From: Selaginella tamariscina
Taxonomy: Eukaryota > Streptophyta > Lycopodiopsida > Selaginellales > Selaginellaceae
Length of the DNA stretch: 64,000 nt
Direction of reading: 5' to 3'
Assembly (NCBI GenBank): GCA_003024785.1
Contig: PUQB01000323.1
Coordinates: forward strand, 62,001-126,000
Shown here piece after piece: positions 11,530 to 21,805 of the stretch (position 1 is its first letter; every line of letters starts with the position of its first letter). The notes under the pieces were generated by a model. That model did no database searches. It was not told the origin of the DNA and saw nothing but the letters and a program-made list of their open reading frames with translations. Position numbers and translations under genes: made by a program.

Positions 11530-12375
11530 TTACCTTTCCTGTAACAAGCTCCTTCTTGTTAGGAATAATACTACCTCTCCTTCTCCATCGTAACAGGATC
11601 TTTCTTCTTCTCTTGAAAGAGCTATAACTGCCCTTGCAACGGGTGGATACTCATTCTTTTCCTCCTCTATTTGAATAAGCCGTGTTGTAGGCTGCACATT
11701 AGTCGTTTTGGTGGAGGTAGGAGGTTGTACCTTCCGCCTAGGACATTCCCTAGAAATATGTCCTGTTTCACCACATGTATAACAAACCTGGGGAGGAAAA
11801 TTCCTACCCTGCAATCCTTGTTTATCATTTCCTTGTTTATAGGAATCATTTCTGCCTCTTTGACCTTGATATGGTCTTTCCTCTCCTCTATATTGCCTAT
11901 CATTTCTTTCAGGATAAGGTCTATCATTCTGCCACGCCTTATATGGACCATTTCTTCCTGCATAATACCTTTCCTCTCTAATTTCGTAAGGATTATCATT
12001 CCTTCGGTCATAATATCCACTGTTCCTATTCTGATAAGGAACTTCATTCCTTCTGCCATATATATTGTTCATGTTCTCATAAGGAACAGCATTATCATTC
12101 CTCTCATTGCCACGGTTCCTATTAGGTGGGAACCTTCTAGGAGGTGGACGTTCATCCATTCTCCTTTCTCTCTCTATACTAGCCACATTCTGATTTAGGA
12201 AATGTTTACAGTTCCTAGCCACATGTCCTTCCTTTCCGCATATCTGGCATGTAGGCAATTGCAGTCTACATTCCTCTACCGTATGACCAGAATTATTACA
12301 TTTAGTACACCATACTTTTTCCTTTAACTCCTCTTTAACTGTCATTCCTTTTAAAGTTTTCATCATTTGAGCCAA
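11530..12375 (-). CDS. gag: Element B gag, nucleocapsid part
   Basis: 281 codons. Three CCHC knuckles: CTKCNNSGHTVEEC, CQICGKEGHVARNC and, after a long Arg/Asn/Tyr-rich spacer (RRNDNPYE, GRNGPYKAW and similar repeats, about 110 residues), CYTCGETGHISREC. It binds element RNA. A frame change between 12376 and 12669 separates it from the capsid part. Confidence 0.88.
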   Translation of the reverse strand: MAQMMKTLKGMTVKEELKEKVWCTKCNNSGHTVEECRLQLPTCQICGKEGHVARNCKHFLNQNVASIERERRMDERPPPRRFPPNRNRGNERNDNAVPYENMNNIYGRRNEVPYQNRNSGYYDRRNDNPYEIREERYYAGRNGPYKAWQNDRPYPERNDRQYRGEERPYQGQRGRNDSYKQGNDKQGLQGRNFPPQVCYTCGETGHISRECPRRKVQPPTSTKTTNVQPTTRLIQIEEEKNEYPPVARAVIALSREEERSCYDGEGEVVLFLTRRSLLQER

Positions 12376-12669
12376 TGCTTTCTCATCTATAGGATTTTTC
12401 GAACTTTTACTACATCAGCTTCCTCTTCCTCTTCATCAGAGGATTCCTTTCTTCCATATACTTTCAGCTTTCCTTCTGCAATCTTTTCTATCTGCCTTCT
12501 CTCTTCTCATATATTTTTAATTGATTAATGAGATCCTCTCTATCCTTTTCATTGATAGTAAGTGCTAGATCTCTATATGGTTTTAGCAACCCTTGCTTAT
12601 ACCATTGCAATAAGGCATCCATCTTCACATATGCCTTACACTTTTTCTCATGTTTCTTAAAACGGTGTG

Positions 12670-13344
12670 TTATTCATCTATCTTTTCTGTTTTGCCTTGA
12701 AGGATAGTCCTTAACTTCTCTAAATGTTCCTCCGGCAATTCCTCCTTTCTGAAATATTCCTTAAATGCATCAGTAACCTTCTGATAATTCTCTCTGACTT
12801 CCTTTTCTAAATCATAATACCAATCAGAGGCATTTCCTTTCAATGTATGTGGAAATATAAGCAGCCTTTCTGCATCCGTCACCTTATACAGTTTTACCAC
12901 CTCTTCAAACTGTTGTAAGTGCCTTTTCGGATTTTCCTTCTTTCCTGCAGAGAATGTGGGATACATCACCGTACCCCCAAACATTCCCGGGAAAAGTGCC
13001 ATATTTGTAATAACCCTTTGTTCTGGTGTATTTCCTCTTACACCTTCCTCCCTTCCTCTTCGGGAGTTCTCAAGAGATCCTTCTCCTTGCAATCTCGGTA
13101 TATGAACAGGCACTCCTCCTCTCACTGTTTCCTCTAAACCAGCTGTTTGATATTGCCTCCAATTCTCTGGATCAGCCTCAGATTTCTGTATTGTTTCTGC
13201 AATATCCTCTACTATCTTGCCAAGGATATTTTGACGTCTTTTGTCAATTTCAGGTTGCTGTTGGGCAGCCACTCTATTGGCCTGCCTTTGGTTCCTCTGA
13301 TCAGCTAAGGCTGGATCAGGACGATGGTTCCTCCACGGTTCCAT
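12670..13344 (-). CDS. gag: Element B gag, capsid part
   Basis: 224 codons from MEPWRNHRPDPAL, parallel to A gag MEPWRQHNPNSSL. Contains FPGMFGGTVMYP, SAGKKENPKRH, FPHTLKGNASDWYYDLE and EELPEEHLEKLRTILQGK. Better preserved than the A gag N-terminus. The frame ends at KTEKIDE and homology goes on in another frame. Confidence 0.9.
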   Translation of the reverse strand: MEPWRNHRPDPALADQRNQRQANRVAAQQQPEIDKRRQNILGKIVEDIAETIQKSEADPENWRQYQTAGLEETVRGGVPVHIPRLQGEGSLENSRRGREEGVRGNTPEQRVITNMALFPGMFGGTVMYPTFSAGKKENPKRHLQQFEEVVKLYKVTDAERLLIFPHTLKGNASDWYYDLEKEVRENYQKVTDAFKEYFRKEELPEEHLEKLRTILQGKTEKIDE

Positions 13345-13476
13345 TCATTCCTTCTCCTTTACACATCTGGCTCTACACCTTCCGAGCCTTTTTCAGAATG
13401 AGATTTCTATCTTTTTAGCCTCTTTTCTCAATGAATGCTAACACTGCAATGGCGAAATCCCATCGTGGTCGCCAAT

Positions 13477-14056
13477 TGTTAAACAGGAAAAGGGCTCTCT
13501 GCCTCACTTTTTCCTATTTAACCTGTTTCCTTCACGCAGACAGGAAACCTTTCATACAACGTACAGGAAAGGCTACACCCTTTCCTTTCTCAACTCTCAA
13601 TATATCTGTATATATATATCAGACTTCTCCTAGTGCCACTATGACTGGTCTCCAAAGTCAAGGGCAAGAACGGATTTTGGCTATTGCCTTGTTAGATCCA
13701 TTCATTGAGAGTAAACATACACACACACAAGATTCTCTAATATGCACCTTTCATTACTAATATGAATACAAAAGACAAAGTGTAGAGAACCTTTATCTCC
13801 TGCTAAAACTTCAAATGGAGACCCCTTCTCCTGTTAGAACTTCCTGTTGAGACCCTTCTGGAGACTCCTTCTCCCTTGCCCTAACTACTCCTTAACTACC
13901 CTTCCTCTCGCCACGTCATCCTTTACCTTTTCCTTTTCCTTCACCTTTTCTTTTTCCTCTCGGTAAGGATTTTCGTTCCTTCCATGCTTACTACAGACCT
14001 TCCTACCTTTATTCTCTCCACAGTAGGACTATGCTCCTAATATTTTACCTTTAACA
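13477..14056 (-). repeat. Element B 5' LTR (right)
   Basis: 580 bp, begins TGTTAAACAGG and ends TTTAACA on the + strand; adjacent to the PBS-like site and gag, hence the 5' LTR of a minus-strand element. Confidence 0.93.
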
Positions 14057-14671
14057 AAAGTGATTCAGGAAAATGGAAAAGACTGGGATGAAAGACTTCT
14101 TGAAGTCTTGTGGGCTTACAGAACAGCCTATAAGGTTGTAACAGGAATGACGCCTTTTAAGTTAGCATATGGACTTGAGGCAATAACTCCTGTTGAATAT
14201 ATTGTGCCATCTTTAAGGATTGCTGTAAAGCATAATTTAGGTGAGCAAGAATCCTTACAACGTAGGTTACAGGATTTAGAAAAACTGGATGAGATAAGAT
14301 TACATGCTTTATGGACTGTACAGGCAATTCAGAAAAGAAGGAGAGCCTGGTACAATAGGAAAAGGAAGAAGCATGATATAAGAGAAGGAGATTTGGTCTT
14401 GTGGTATAGAGGAAGTGTTGATAAACCACAGGATAAATTAAAAATGAAATGGTTAGGTCCATTCAAAGTCAAGGAGATAAGTGAGGAAGGTGTGGTAAAT
14501 GTTGAAACCCTAACAGGAGACGGAATGCAGGAAAGGGTAAACATAAATAAGTTGAGGAGGTATGAAGTATCATTTATAAACGTTGAGATATATTCTATAC
14601 GAATATTCCAATACACTTGGAAATCAGCGCCAAACCTAGATCTAGGGTTTGTAGCTTCTTTCTTCGCGGAT
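14057..14671 (+). CDS. Element A integrase, C-terminal part
   Basis: Resumes directly after B. Seen: DWDERLLEVLWAYRTAYK, TGMTPFKLAYGLEAITPVE and the C-terminal domain with REGDLVLWYRGSVDKPQDKL and MKWLGPFKVKEISEEG. The frame continues without a stop into the extra ORF, so as written the two are one open frame of 816 codons from 14060. Confidence 0.93.
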
Positions 14672-16510
14672 ATGGCAGGAGGGAAGAATACTCTTGTGGT
14701 GAAAAATTGCCGATCTCTGCATAAGGCGGCTGAGGATCTGGCATGTGGTCATTTTACAGTCATGTTGACGGGATGGGAGATCAATCCGGAGCTGGAGAAT
14801 GCTCTTCAGGGATTGGGTCTTGAGAAGTACGCTCACCTTCTGACGCAGGTAAATCCTGATGTGCTACAGTGCTATCATTTCATCATGATGGCAGAAAAGA
14901 TGGTTGGGGATAACTTCGTTGCATATGCCGAAGGGAGAAGGATGTTGATTAATGAGAAGGCAATCGCGGAGATATTCCGGCTGCCATTAGGAGAAGGAGA
15001 GCTAGAGGTAGATAAGAAGAATCTAGATATCTATCTGAAGGAGGGGAGGCAATACAATAGCAAGCTTGGCTTGCGTGTGGCTGATTTGGAGGAAGAAGTG
15101 GAGCTTGTGGTAAATTTTCTGGTGAACTCTTTTGAGTTCAGACTTTCTTCCACCACAGTTTCAAAGACAGTTATGTCGCTATATGACGCACTTAAGACGG
15201 GGAAGTGTGCAGGAGTTGCACGTTATCTCCTCAGGAAACTGGGTGAGTATGTTTTTACTGCTCAGGAGAAGGAGATACAGCAGAAGGAGTCTCCGATGAT
15301 GGCATTGGCGTGGATACAGACACTTGTGAATCATGTGATGGAGTGTGGAGAGGAAGTTGAGGAGCAGGAGTATGCTAGTAAGTTGCAGAAGGTGCTCACA
15401 CCTCAGAACAGGCTGATAGGAAAGAAGGTACAGGAAGTGACTAGTGGGAAGCGTCAGGAGAGTACCAGTAAGGTGATGAAGACACCACCGGGGAAGAAGC
15501 AAAAGATATCACGAGTGATGCCGATGCGGAAGTCCGTGCGGAAGGGAAAGACAAAGCCCGCGACGGAGAGCATCCATTTGGATGATGAGGATTCAACAGG
15601 AACAGGAGAAGAGGAGGAAGAGCACACGGAACAGGTTTTGAGGGTGAAGCCACTGAAAACCAGAGAGCCGCAGAAGGTGGGACAGCGTCCGGAGAAGAAG
15701 ACGTTGGAGGAAGTGGTACAAATGGAGCTAGAGAAGCCACATGAACAAGTACCAGCGACTCAGACGAAGGTAGCAGAGGATAAGTTGAAAGAACAGTCGC
15801 AGGATAGAACGTCTGGTGAACACAATAAGGAAGAGAAGTCGCCTGAGTTGTGGGAGGTGACGAAGGAGGAGTTACCAACAATGGAGAAAGGGAAATTGGT
15901 GGAGTTGTCACCGGAGCCGTTAGGGAATAAGGGAAAGGAGATTCCCGGGGATATTCCAGGAACAGTTGAGGAGGCAACTGCAGTTTTGTTGCAGTTACCA
16001 ACGGGGCAAGATCAATCACCAAGTGAAGGTATGGGATGTGTTCCAATGACACGGCAGCCATGGTTCAACCATGGAGCGGCAGGGCATTCTCCAAGAGGAA
16101 GAGGTACGTTTGCACGAGGAGGGTATCCTATGCATCACGTAGGTGGGGGAATGACTCATGGCTACGAAGCGGCGGCGGAAGAAATGGCAACAGAGTTTAT
16201 GGAACCAGGGACGTTCATGGACGGTGGTAAGCGACGGAAATCCTTCAGACAGGAGGAAGTGCCTATGGAGGTTGAGGTACAGCTGGCGCAGGTTTTGTCT
16301 CATATGCAGCAGGAGATATTGGACAAATCGGCGAAGGTGAGTTCAGCATCGCAAGACGTACCACAGTTGGCTTCAGCATTGTACAACCAGTTTGTGAATA
16401 TGGGCTACACAGTGAAGGACAGAGCAGAAATTCGCAGGTTGATTGCAGAAGCGGTGGAGGCAGTGGTAATGCGAAGATCAACACCATGCAGGCTACGGTT
16501 AGTAGGATAG
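14672..16510 (+). CDS. Element A extra 3' ORF (ORF3), function unknown
   Basis: From the in-frame ATG at 14672 (MAGGKNTLVVKN) to TAG at 16508-16510: 612 residues. N-terminal third is a globular-looking region including VNPDVLQCYHFIMMAEKM and AEGRRMLINEKAIAEIFRLP, reminiscent of the 'putative plant transposon protein' regions downstream of pol in some plant gypsy elements (a resemblance from memory, not a search). The middle is highly charged and Lys/Glu-rich, with basic clusters such as GKKQKISRVMPMRKSVRKGK that could be nuclear-localisation signals, and an acidic run EEEEEHTEQ. The C-terminal part is Gly/Met-rich, then a helix-rich end. The ATG is preceded by plant 5'-leader-like sequence (ctagggtttgtagcttc), so separate expression is possible. 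I see no signal peptide or membrane segment, which argues against a classical envelope protein. Confidence 0.8.
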   Translation: MAGGKNTLVVKNCRSLHKAAEDLACGHFTVMLTGWEINPELENALQGLGLEKYAHLLTQVNPDVLQCYHFIMMAEKMVGDNFVAYAEGRRMLINEKAIAEIFRLPLGEGELEVDKKNLDIYLKEGRQYNSKLGLRVADLEEEVELVVNFLVNSFEFRLSSTTVSKTVMSLYDALKTGKCAGVARYLLRKLGEYVFTAQEKEIQQKESPMMALAWIQTLVNHVMECGEEVEEQEYASKLQKVLTPQNRLIGKKVQEVTSGKRQESTSKVMKTPPGKKQKISRVMPMRKSVRKGKTKPATESIHLDDEDSTGTGEEEEEHTEQVLRVKPLKTREPQKVGQRPEKKTLEEVVQMELEKPHEQVPATQTKVAEDKLKEQSQDRTSGEHNKEEKSPELWEVTKEELPTMEKGKLVELSPEPLGNKGKEIPGDIPGTVEEATAVLLQLPTGQDQSPSEGMGCVPMTRQPWFNHGAAGHSPRGRGTFARGGYPMHHVGGGMTHGYEAAAEEMATEFMEPGTFMDGGKRRKSFRQEEVPMEVEVQLAQVLSHMQQEILDKSAKVSSASQDVPQLASALYNQFVNMGYTVKDRAEIRRLIAEAVEAVVMRRSTPCRLRLVG

Positions 16511-16830
16511 GAGCACGACCGGTGAAGGCAAGGACTCCTAGTCCTACGGTTCTTGAGAGCAAGCCGGTGAGTGTTTCAGAACCTATGCCGATGGCGCAGA
16601 AGATAGTCAAGACACAGGAAGAACTCCGACAGGGAGGAGCATTACTGACGGTGCTGGGAGAGGAACTTCAACGACTGCAGATGGAGAACCAGGGTCTTTG
16701 ACTGCAGGTGGCATCCATGGCACAAGAAATGGAGAAGGTAAAGGCAGAGTTTGTGAGGTACAAGGAGGAATATGAGACAGAGTATCCTGAGGAGCCGCAG
16801 GAGAATGAGGGTGTAGGACAGGTGCAGTGA
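16486..16830 (+). pseudogene. Element A ORF3 tail in shifted frame, coiled-coil-like
   Basis: After the stop at 16510 the overlapping frame reads PVKARTPSPTVLESK, then a heptad-like segment (EELRQGG..LLTVLGEELQRLQMENQGL, a TGA, then MAQEMEKVKAEFVRYKEEYE), ending at TGA 16828-16830 just before the polypurine tract. Probably the original C-terminus, lost by a one-base shift and one stop. Confidence 0.55.
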
Positions 16831-16845
16831 GGACACTGCAAATCT

Positions 16846-16860
16846 TAAGGTGGGGAATAG
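16846..16860 (+). promoter_or_regulatory. Element A polypurine tract
   Basis: Purine-rich aaggtggggaatag directly upstream of the 3' LTR TGTTAAAGG; primes plus-strand DNA synthesis in LTR elements. Confidence 0.8.
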
Positions 16861-17405
16861 TGTTAAAGGCCAAAAATATAGCATGTAGGAACTGCATACA
16901 TAGGACTTTCCTACGGTGGAGGAATAACTTGTAGGAAAGTAGTAGTAGGAAATATCCTGTGTACAGGAAAAATCCTACAGCAGTAGGATAAATCCTACAG
17001 GGTAGGAAGGATCCTACGGTTGCAGGAAGCAGACAGTTATGACGGTTGGAGGAGGATAGGATACGGTTAGGGCAAGGAAGGGCAGGAAGAGAGAGAGACT
17101 ATGAAGGCTATGAAGGCTATGGAGAGCAATGCATGAGAGAGAGAGTATCTTAGGGAGAGAAGTAAGTCTCCACACTTGCTATCTCTTTGTATTCATATAG
17201 TAATGCAAGTGCATATTTATGGGGTATTGTGAATGCTTATACATGGCAATGGCCAAAGCAAAATCCTATCCTTGACCTTAGAGACGAAATAAGTGTATAT
17301 CTATAGAGCTCTCTATTGGACGGAATCCCTACACTTTAACGTGCAAAGCTTTTCCTGCGCTGTGAACAGTGTTTTCTGCACACAGGAAAGTTTTGTATGT
17401 TAACA
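16861..17405 (+). repeat. Element A 3' LTR
   Basis: 545 bp, begins TGTTAAAGGCC and ends GTTAACA, next to TSD GTTGC. Differs from the 5' LTR mainly by small insertions (for example 'agggcaagga' near 17067 and 'ggcaatggcc' near 17244). Confidence 0.95.
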
Positions 17406-18000
17406 GTTGCCTTTGAAGCTTGCTTTGGAGATCCCGATAAGTACCGTTCCGCATGCACAAAGTTAAGGAAGCTCACATAATGATCCCAACCAGTTTCCGT
17501 TTATGCATCCGAATTTCAGCAGCTTTACACGAACATTCCATGGGACGAGACTGCATTGATCGAACACTTCCATTTTAGGTTGAGGGATGACGTGAAGGAC
17601 CTTCTCCTTATGTTACAGGATGCCCAAACCTTAGTGGAGATCATGCAACAAGCCGTTCGCTATGATAACCGTTTGTTCGAGTGTCGTCATGAAAAATCCC
17701 GTTAGCAGTTCCTACAAATTAATCTTATATAACACATGTTCCTACGACATCTTCTGGAGTAGTTCCTATGGAAATCGACAAATACAAGTGTGGCCCACTT
17801 TCAATTGTTGAGAAGCAACATTGTCGTGGTGAAAACTTATGCTTGTATTGTGGTGAAGTAGAACACAATGTGGCAAAATGTCTTATTAAAGCCATGAAGT
17901 TCAAGACGCATGAAGTTGAAGCTAAAGTTCAATGTCCACTTTGTCTAGGAGCTGCGAAGTTGGACGTAGGCGTAGGCTCTATTGCTACTCACACCATTCT
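17406..18000 (+). pseudogene. Element C gag, 3' piece with zinc knuckle
   Basis: Continues gag after A: ETALIEHFHFRLRDDVKDLL, then one knuckle, LCLYCGEVEHNVAKC (about 17838-17882). Several stops. Particle protein relic. Confidence 0.8.
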
Positions 18001-18233
18001 ATCACTCAAGTTTCCTATACATTCACTTCAATAATCGAGAGCTCAAGGAGTCTGCCTTGTTAGACACTGGTGCAAATGCATGCTTCATGGATGACACTTT
18101 TGCAGCTCAGTATGGCATTTCGATGGTAAAGTTGAAGCGTGTAGTTCCTGTAGAGATTGCAGATGGTCGTCTAATTGCTTTTGGCGCAATTACCCATGCT
18201 ACCACACCTTCTCTTGCACCATGGCACATTTAA
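17982..18233 (+). pseudogene. Element C aspartic protease
   Basis: Active site ALLDTGANACFMDD with the standard Asp-Thr-Gly, followed by VEIADGRLI. The N-terminal codons overlap the end of gag in another frame. Confidence 0.8.
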
Positions 18234-18441
18234 TTGTTCAATTTCTTCAACTTGATCAAGATTAGAGATGACTTCATTGTTTGGGCATGCCATGGTTTGT
18301 GGTGCAAATCCTCAGATCGATTGGAGGTCTAAGATGCTCACATTTTCCTCTCCGGCAACTAAGATCAATCTTGTACCTTCCTGCGTGTAGGATATGACCT
18401 TAGTGTATGAGGTAGTACAAGCTACAAGATTGACCGTGCCT

Positions 18442-18681
18442 ACTCCTATATCAGTGTTGAAGATTCCTCCTTGACAGGATTCACCTCATGTCAATTCATC
18501 AACAAATTTGCAGGCTCTCTTCACTCCTGTAAGTTCACGAATTTCTTTACAGGGTTCTTTCAATCCTATATCAGTGTTGGAGGTTCCTCTTCAACAGGAT
18601 TCACCTCCTGTCAATTCGTCAGCACTTTCACAGGCTCTCCTCACTCCTGTCCATTCACAGACTTCTATATAAGATTCTTCC
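18442..18681 (+). repeat. 120-bp tandem duplication in the C protease-RT linker
   Basis: Two consecutive copies of period about 120 bp (anchors 'cctatatcagtgttg' at 18446 and 18566). In the element's frame they encode a Pro/Ser/Gln-rich 40-residue repeat (blocks such as QDSPPVNSS). Confidence 0.8.
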
Positions 18682-18749
18682 AATTCTGTACACTCGTCAA
18701 CATTAACACATGTTTTCCCCAATCCTGCCTTTTTCATTACTCTGCTTCT

Positions 18750-20170
18750 GTTGCATCCCCCAAGATCTTCTCCTCTCCGAGTTCTTATCATTACTATGCA
18801 TGAACTTGTTTTTCAATTCCCTTATCCTCCTTCTACTTCTTCCTTGCTATCTAAGTATCACTCCTTCCAGAACGTTTTTGATAAACATAAGGCTACAGTT
18901 CTTCCTATTCACAGGTCCTATGACTATCCTATCGATCTTATGAAGGGGAAGGCTCCACCATTTGGACCAATTTATGCCTTATCATCTACAGAATTGGAGG
19001 TTCTTTGCCAGTACATTGAGGATAATTTAGCATCTGGCTTCATTCGTCATTTAAAGTCCCCTGCATGAGCACCTATCTTCTTCATCAAGAAGAAAGATGG
19101 GAGTTTGCATTTGGTTGTGGACTACAAAGGTTTGAATCAATTCACCATCCGGAATCGGTACCCATTGTTATTGATCCCAAAACTTCTCGATCGGCTACGA
19201 GGAGCAAAGGTGTTCACGAAGATCGACTTATGAGGGGCTTACAATCTTGTATGGATTTGTCTAGGCGATGAGTGGAAGACTGCCTTTTGTACAAGGTATG
19301 GACATTTCAAGTACACGGTGATCCTTTCAAACTTACAAATGCCCTAGCTATGTTCCAACACATGGTGAATGACATCTTTCGCGACTTCTTGGATCAGTTT
19401 GTGATGATCTACCTCGATGACATTTTGATTTTTTCCAAGGACCAGGCGGCACATGACAAGCATGTATGATTAGTTCTACAAAAGCTTCGCAAGCATGGCC
19501 TGTATGCGAAATTGGAGAAGTGTTTTTTCAATAGGGATACTGTGGAATTCTTGGGTTACATCGTCTCTCCTGCTGGTGTTTCCATGGACATGCACAAGGT
19601 GAAGACTATTGTGGAGTGGGAGAGGCCCAAGTTTATACGAGACGTACAATGTTTCCTTGGCTTTGCAAACTTCTATAGGCAATTCATATAGGACTTCTCC
19701 AAGTGTGTACTTCCACTCACGAAACTCACCAAGCGCACAAGGATTTCTCTTGGTCTGATAAGGTGAAATATGCATTCACAGCACTCAAGGACACCTTCAT
19801 GACAGCTCCAATTCTAGCACATCCTGATCCTTTTTGTCCCTTCTTCGTTAAAGCAGATGCTTCGGACTTTGTAGTAGGTTCTATTCTATAGAAGACAAAT
19901 TACTCCATCTTGTAGCCTTTCACTCTCGTAAGTTCCTTTCAGCGGAGATCAATTATGAGATTCATGACAAGGAACTCAAGGCTATTGTGGATTCGTTTGA
20001 GGAGTGGTGGCACTTCCTAGAAGGTGTTGCACATCCTATACAAGTTCTTACGGATCACAAGAACCTTGAGTTTTTTCAAATGGCTCGAGTTCTCAATTGG
20101 CGACAGGTTAGGTGGGCGGAATTCCTTTCACGTTTTGATTTTGTCATCATTTATAGGCCTAGTTTTTGAA
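18750..20170 (+). pseudogene. pol: Element C reverse transcriptase and RNase H
   Basis: RT entry: VLPIHRSYDYPIDL and GPIYALSSTELEVL; the catalytic [11 protein letters not shown] lies at about 19409-19441. RNase [17 protein letters not shown] (about 19843-19890) and the HKNLEFF block near 20057. At least four frameshifts or stops (near 19066, 19232, 19269, 19690). Confidence 0.9.
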
Positions 20171-20478
20171 ATGGCAAAGCGAATGCATTGTCTAGGCGCT
20201 CTTACCTTGCACTAACCCCAGATGATCCTGCATATGACTGTCAAAAGCAAGTGTTGTTGGGTCCTGATCGATTTTGGCTTGCGGCACTATAGGTTCATCA
20301 GGCTCTAGCAAATTCAACACTTCTACAGGACATCCTTTTGCAATTGGCTACATACGACTTGGTAAAGAATGTGTTCTTACACATTAGTCTTGACATCGCA
20401 AGCTCCTCTTCCTCCAGTTCCCGTACAAATTACAAGTTATTTGCCATACAGGACGGACTCATGTACTAGGAAGGTCTC

Positions 20479-21790
20479 TTGTATATTCCTTTTGGTGTTT
20501 ACAGGACTCGTGTGGTACAGGATTATCATGATACCCCGGCTATAGGACATTTTGGTGTGGCCAAGACAGTTGAGTTGGTGACTCGCAACTATTGGTGGCC
20601 TAGGTTGCGCGGTTTTGTGGAAAAGTTTGTACGAAGTTGTGACACCTACAATAGGTCAAAGATGCCTCGTCACGCACCCTCTGGTCTTCTTCGTCCTCTT
20701 CCTGTCACCTTTGCTCTTTGAAGATCCATTTTTATGAATTTCCTCACAAATCTTTCTCCTTCTTGTGGATTTGATGCAGTTCTTGTGGTGGTTGACCGTT
20801 TCACTAAACATGCTCATTTCTTACCATGTAACAAGACAGCTACAGGCCAGACAACTGCTGAGTTGATGATCCGCGAAGTGTTCCAACATCATGGTCTTTC
20901 TGAAAGCATTATTTTTAATTGAGACCCATAATTTATGTTTAGATTTTGGCGAGAGCTTCTCCGGAGTTTACAAGTTAAAGGGATCTTTCTTTAGGATATC
21001 ATCCGCAAACTGATGGGTAATCAAAACGCACAATTCAGACCTTGGAGCAGTATCTTCGCTACTTCATCATTTATTAACATGACAACTAGTTGAACCTTCT
21101 TCCTATGGCGGAGTTGCTTACAACAACTTTGTTCACACATCTACAGGCCATACACCTTTCTTCGCTCTTACAGGCTACCATCCATGTTTTGACTTTGCTC
21201 CTCGTGCTTCTCCTTCTTCCGCTTCTGTAGTACAGGATCGTTTCCAGCATCTTTGTCAGGTACAGAATGATCTCTGAGTTCATTTTTAGCAGGCACAAGA
21301 ACGGTACAAGCAATATGCTCATTGTTAGCCGGCACTTGCATATAAGATTGGTGATCTCGTGTGGCTTCTTCATCGGCATATTCACACCAACAGGCCTTTT
21401 TTTAAGTTAGATTTTTAACGATTAGGCCCTTACAAGATTGTGGCTGAGGTCAATCTGTAGCTTTCCGACTAGAGCTACCATCTACTGTGAAACTTCATCA
21501 TGTGTTTCACACATCTTTGTTGGAACCGTATCATCCTTTTTCTCTTCTTAGTCGTGCTTCTTCTCCTCCCCCTCATGTGGTCATTGACGATGAAACTGCG
21601 AAGTTGCAGCCATCCTTGATTCTCGTCTTCATCACTGCCAACTTCTATACTTGGTGGATTGGAAAGGTTATTTGCTTACCGATCGCACTTGGGAACCTGC
21701 ATCTAATTTACTTTATGTTTCTTCCAAGGTTGCTGCCTTCCATTAACATTATCTTACTAAATTAAGTCCCAGGAGTCGTGGAACTCGTCC
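20479..21790 (+). pseudogene. Element C integrase with C-terminal chromodomain
   Basis: Zinc-binding part: YHDTPAIGHFGVAKTVELV and VRSCDTYNRSK; core entry 'MNFLTNLSPSCGFDAVLVVV'. After decayed core and C-terminal domains ([17 protein letters not shown] at 21487) a chromodomain is readable in one frame at about 21620-21730: [19 protein letters not shown] then ASNL. Chromodomains guide such elements to modified chromatin. Confidence 0.88.
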
Positions 21791-21805
21791 TTAAGGAGGA
21801 GGTGC

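Larger units (their letters stand above)
9665..14056 (-). mobile_element. Element B: gag-protease-only LTR retrotransposon nested in A
   Basis: LTRs 9665-10385 and 13477-14056, TGTTAA...TTTAACA; TSD AAAGT at 9660-9664 and 14057-14061. On the - strand the order is PBS-like site (just left of 13477), gag, protease, then a short tail and a polypurine tract (rc of ctgccccctctt at 10386). RT, RNase H and integrase are absent, so it must move with enzymes made elsewhere, plausibly by A-like elements, whose gag and PBS are homologous. Family B LTRs differ from those of A except at their ends. Confidence 0.94.
4018..17405 (+). mobile_element. Element A: Ty3/gypsy (Tat/Athila-like) LTR retrotransposon with an extra 3' ORF
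   Basis: LTRs 4018-4539 and 16861-17405 begin TGTTA and end GTTAACA. A perfect TSD, GTTGC, lies at 4013-4017 and 17406-17410. A primer-binding-like site (tggcgaccacggaggga, from 4542) and a polypurine tract (aaggtggggaatag) sit at the right places. Order: gag with three CCHC knuckles, protease with the DGG motif, RT, RNase H, integrase, then a long extra ORF. No chromodomain is visible. I place it near Tat/Athila from the LIDGGSGVN protease and the extra ORF; that placement is inference. LTRs differ mostly by a few short indels, so the insertion is younger than C. B is nested in its integrase. Confidence 0.95.

Noticed and set aside
15441..16303. Long open frames on the - strand within element A ORF3
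   Set aside because: Antisense shadows of the purine-rich ORF3; Pro/Ser/Leu-rich composition follows from the complement of Glu/Gly/Lys codons, and no family motif is present.
14672..16510. Element A ORF3 as a viral envelope protein
   Set aside because: No signal peptide, no membrane segment, no cleavage-site-like motif and few cysteines.
18471..18803. Phe/Cys/Ser-rich 110-codon frame in element C
   Set aside because: Out of frame with the element; the true frame there is the Pro/Ser-rich linker repeat.
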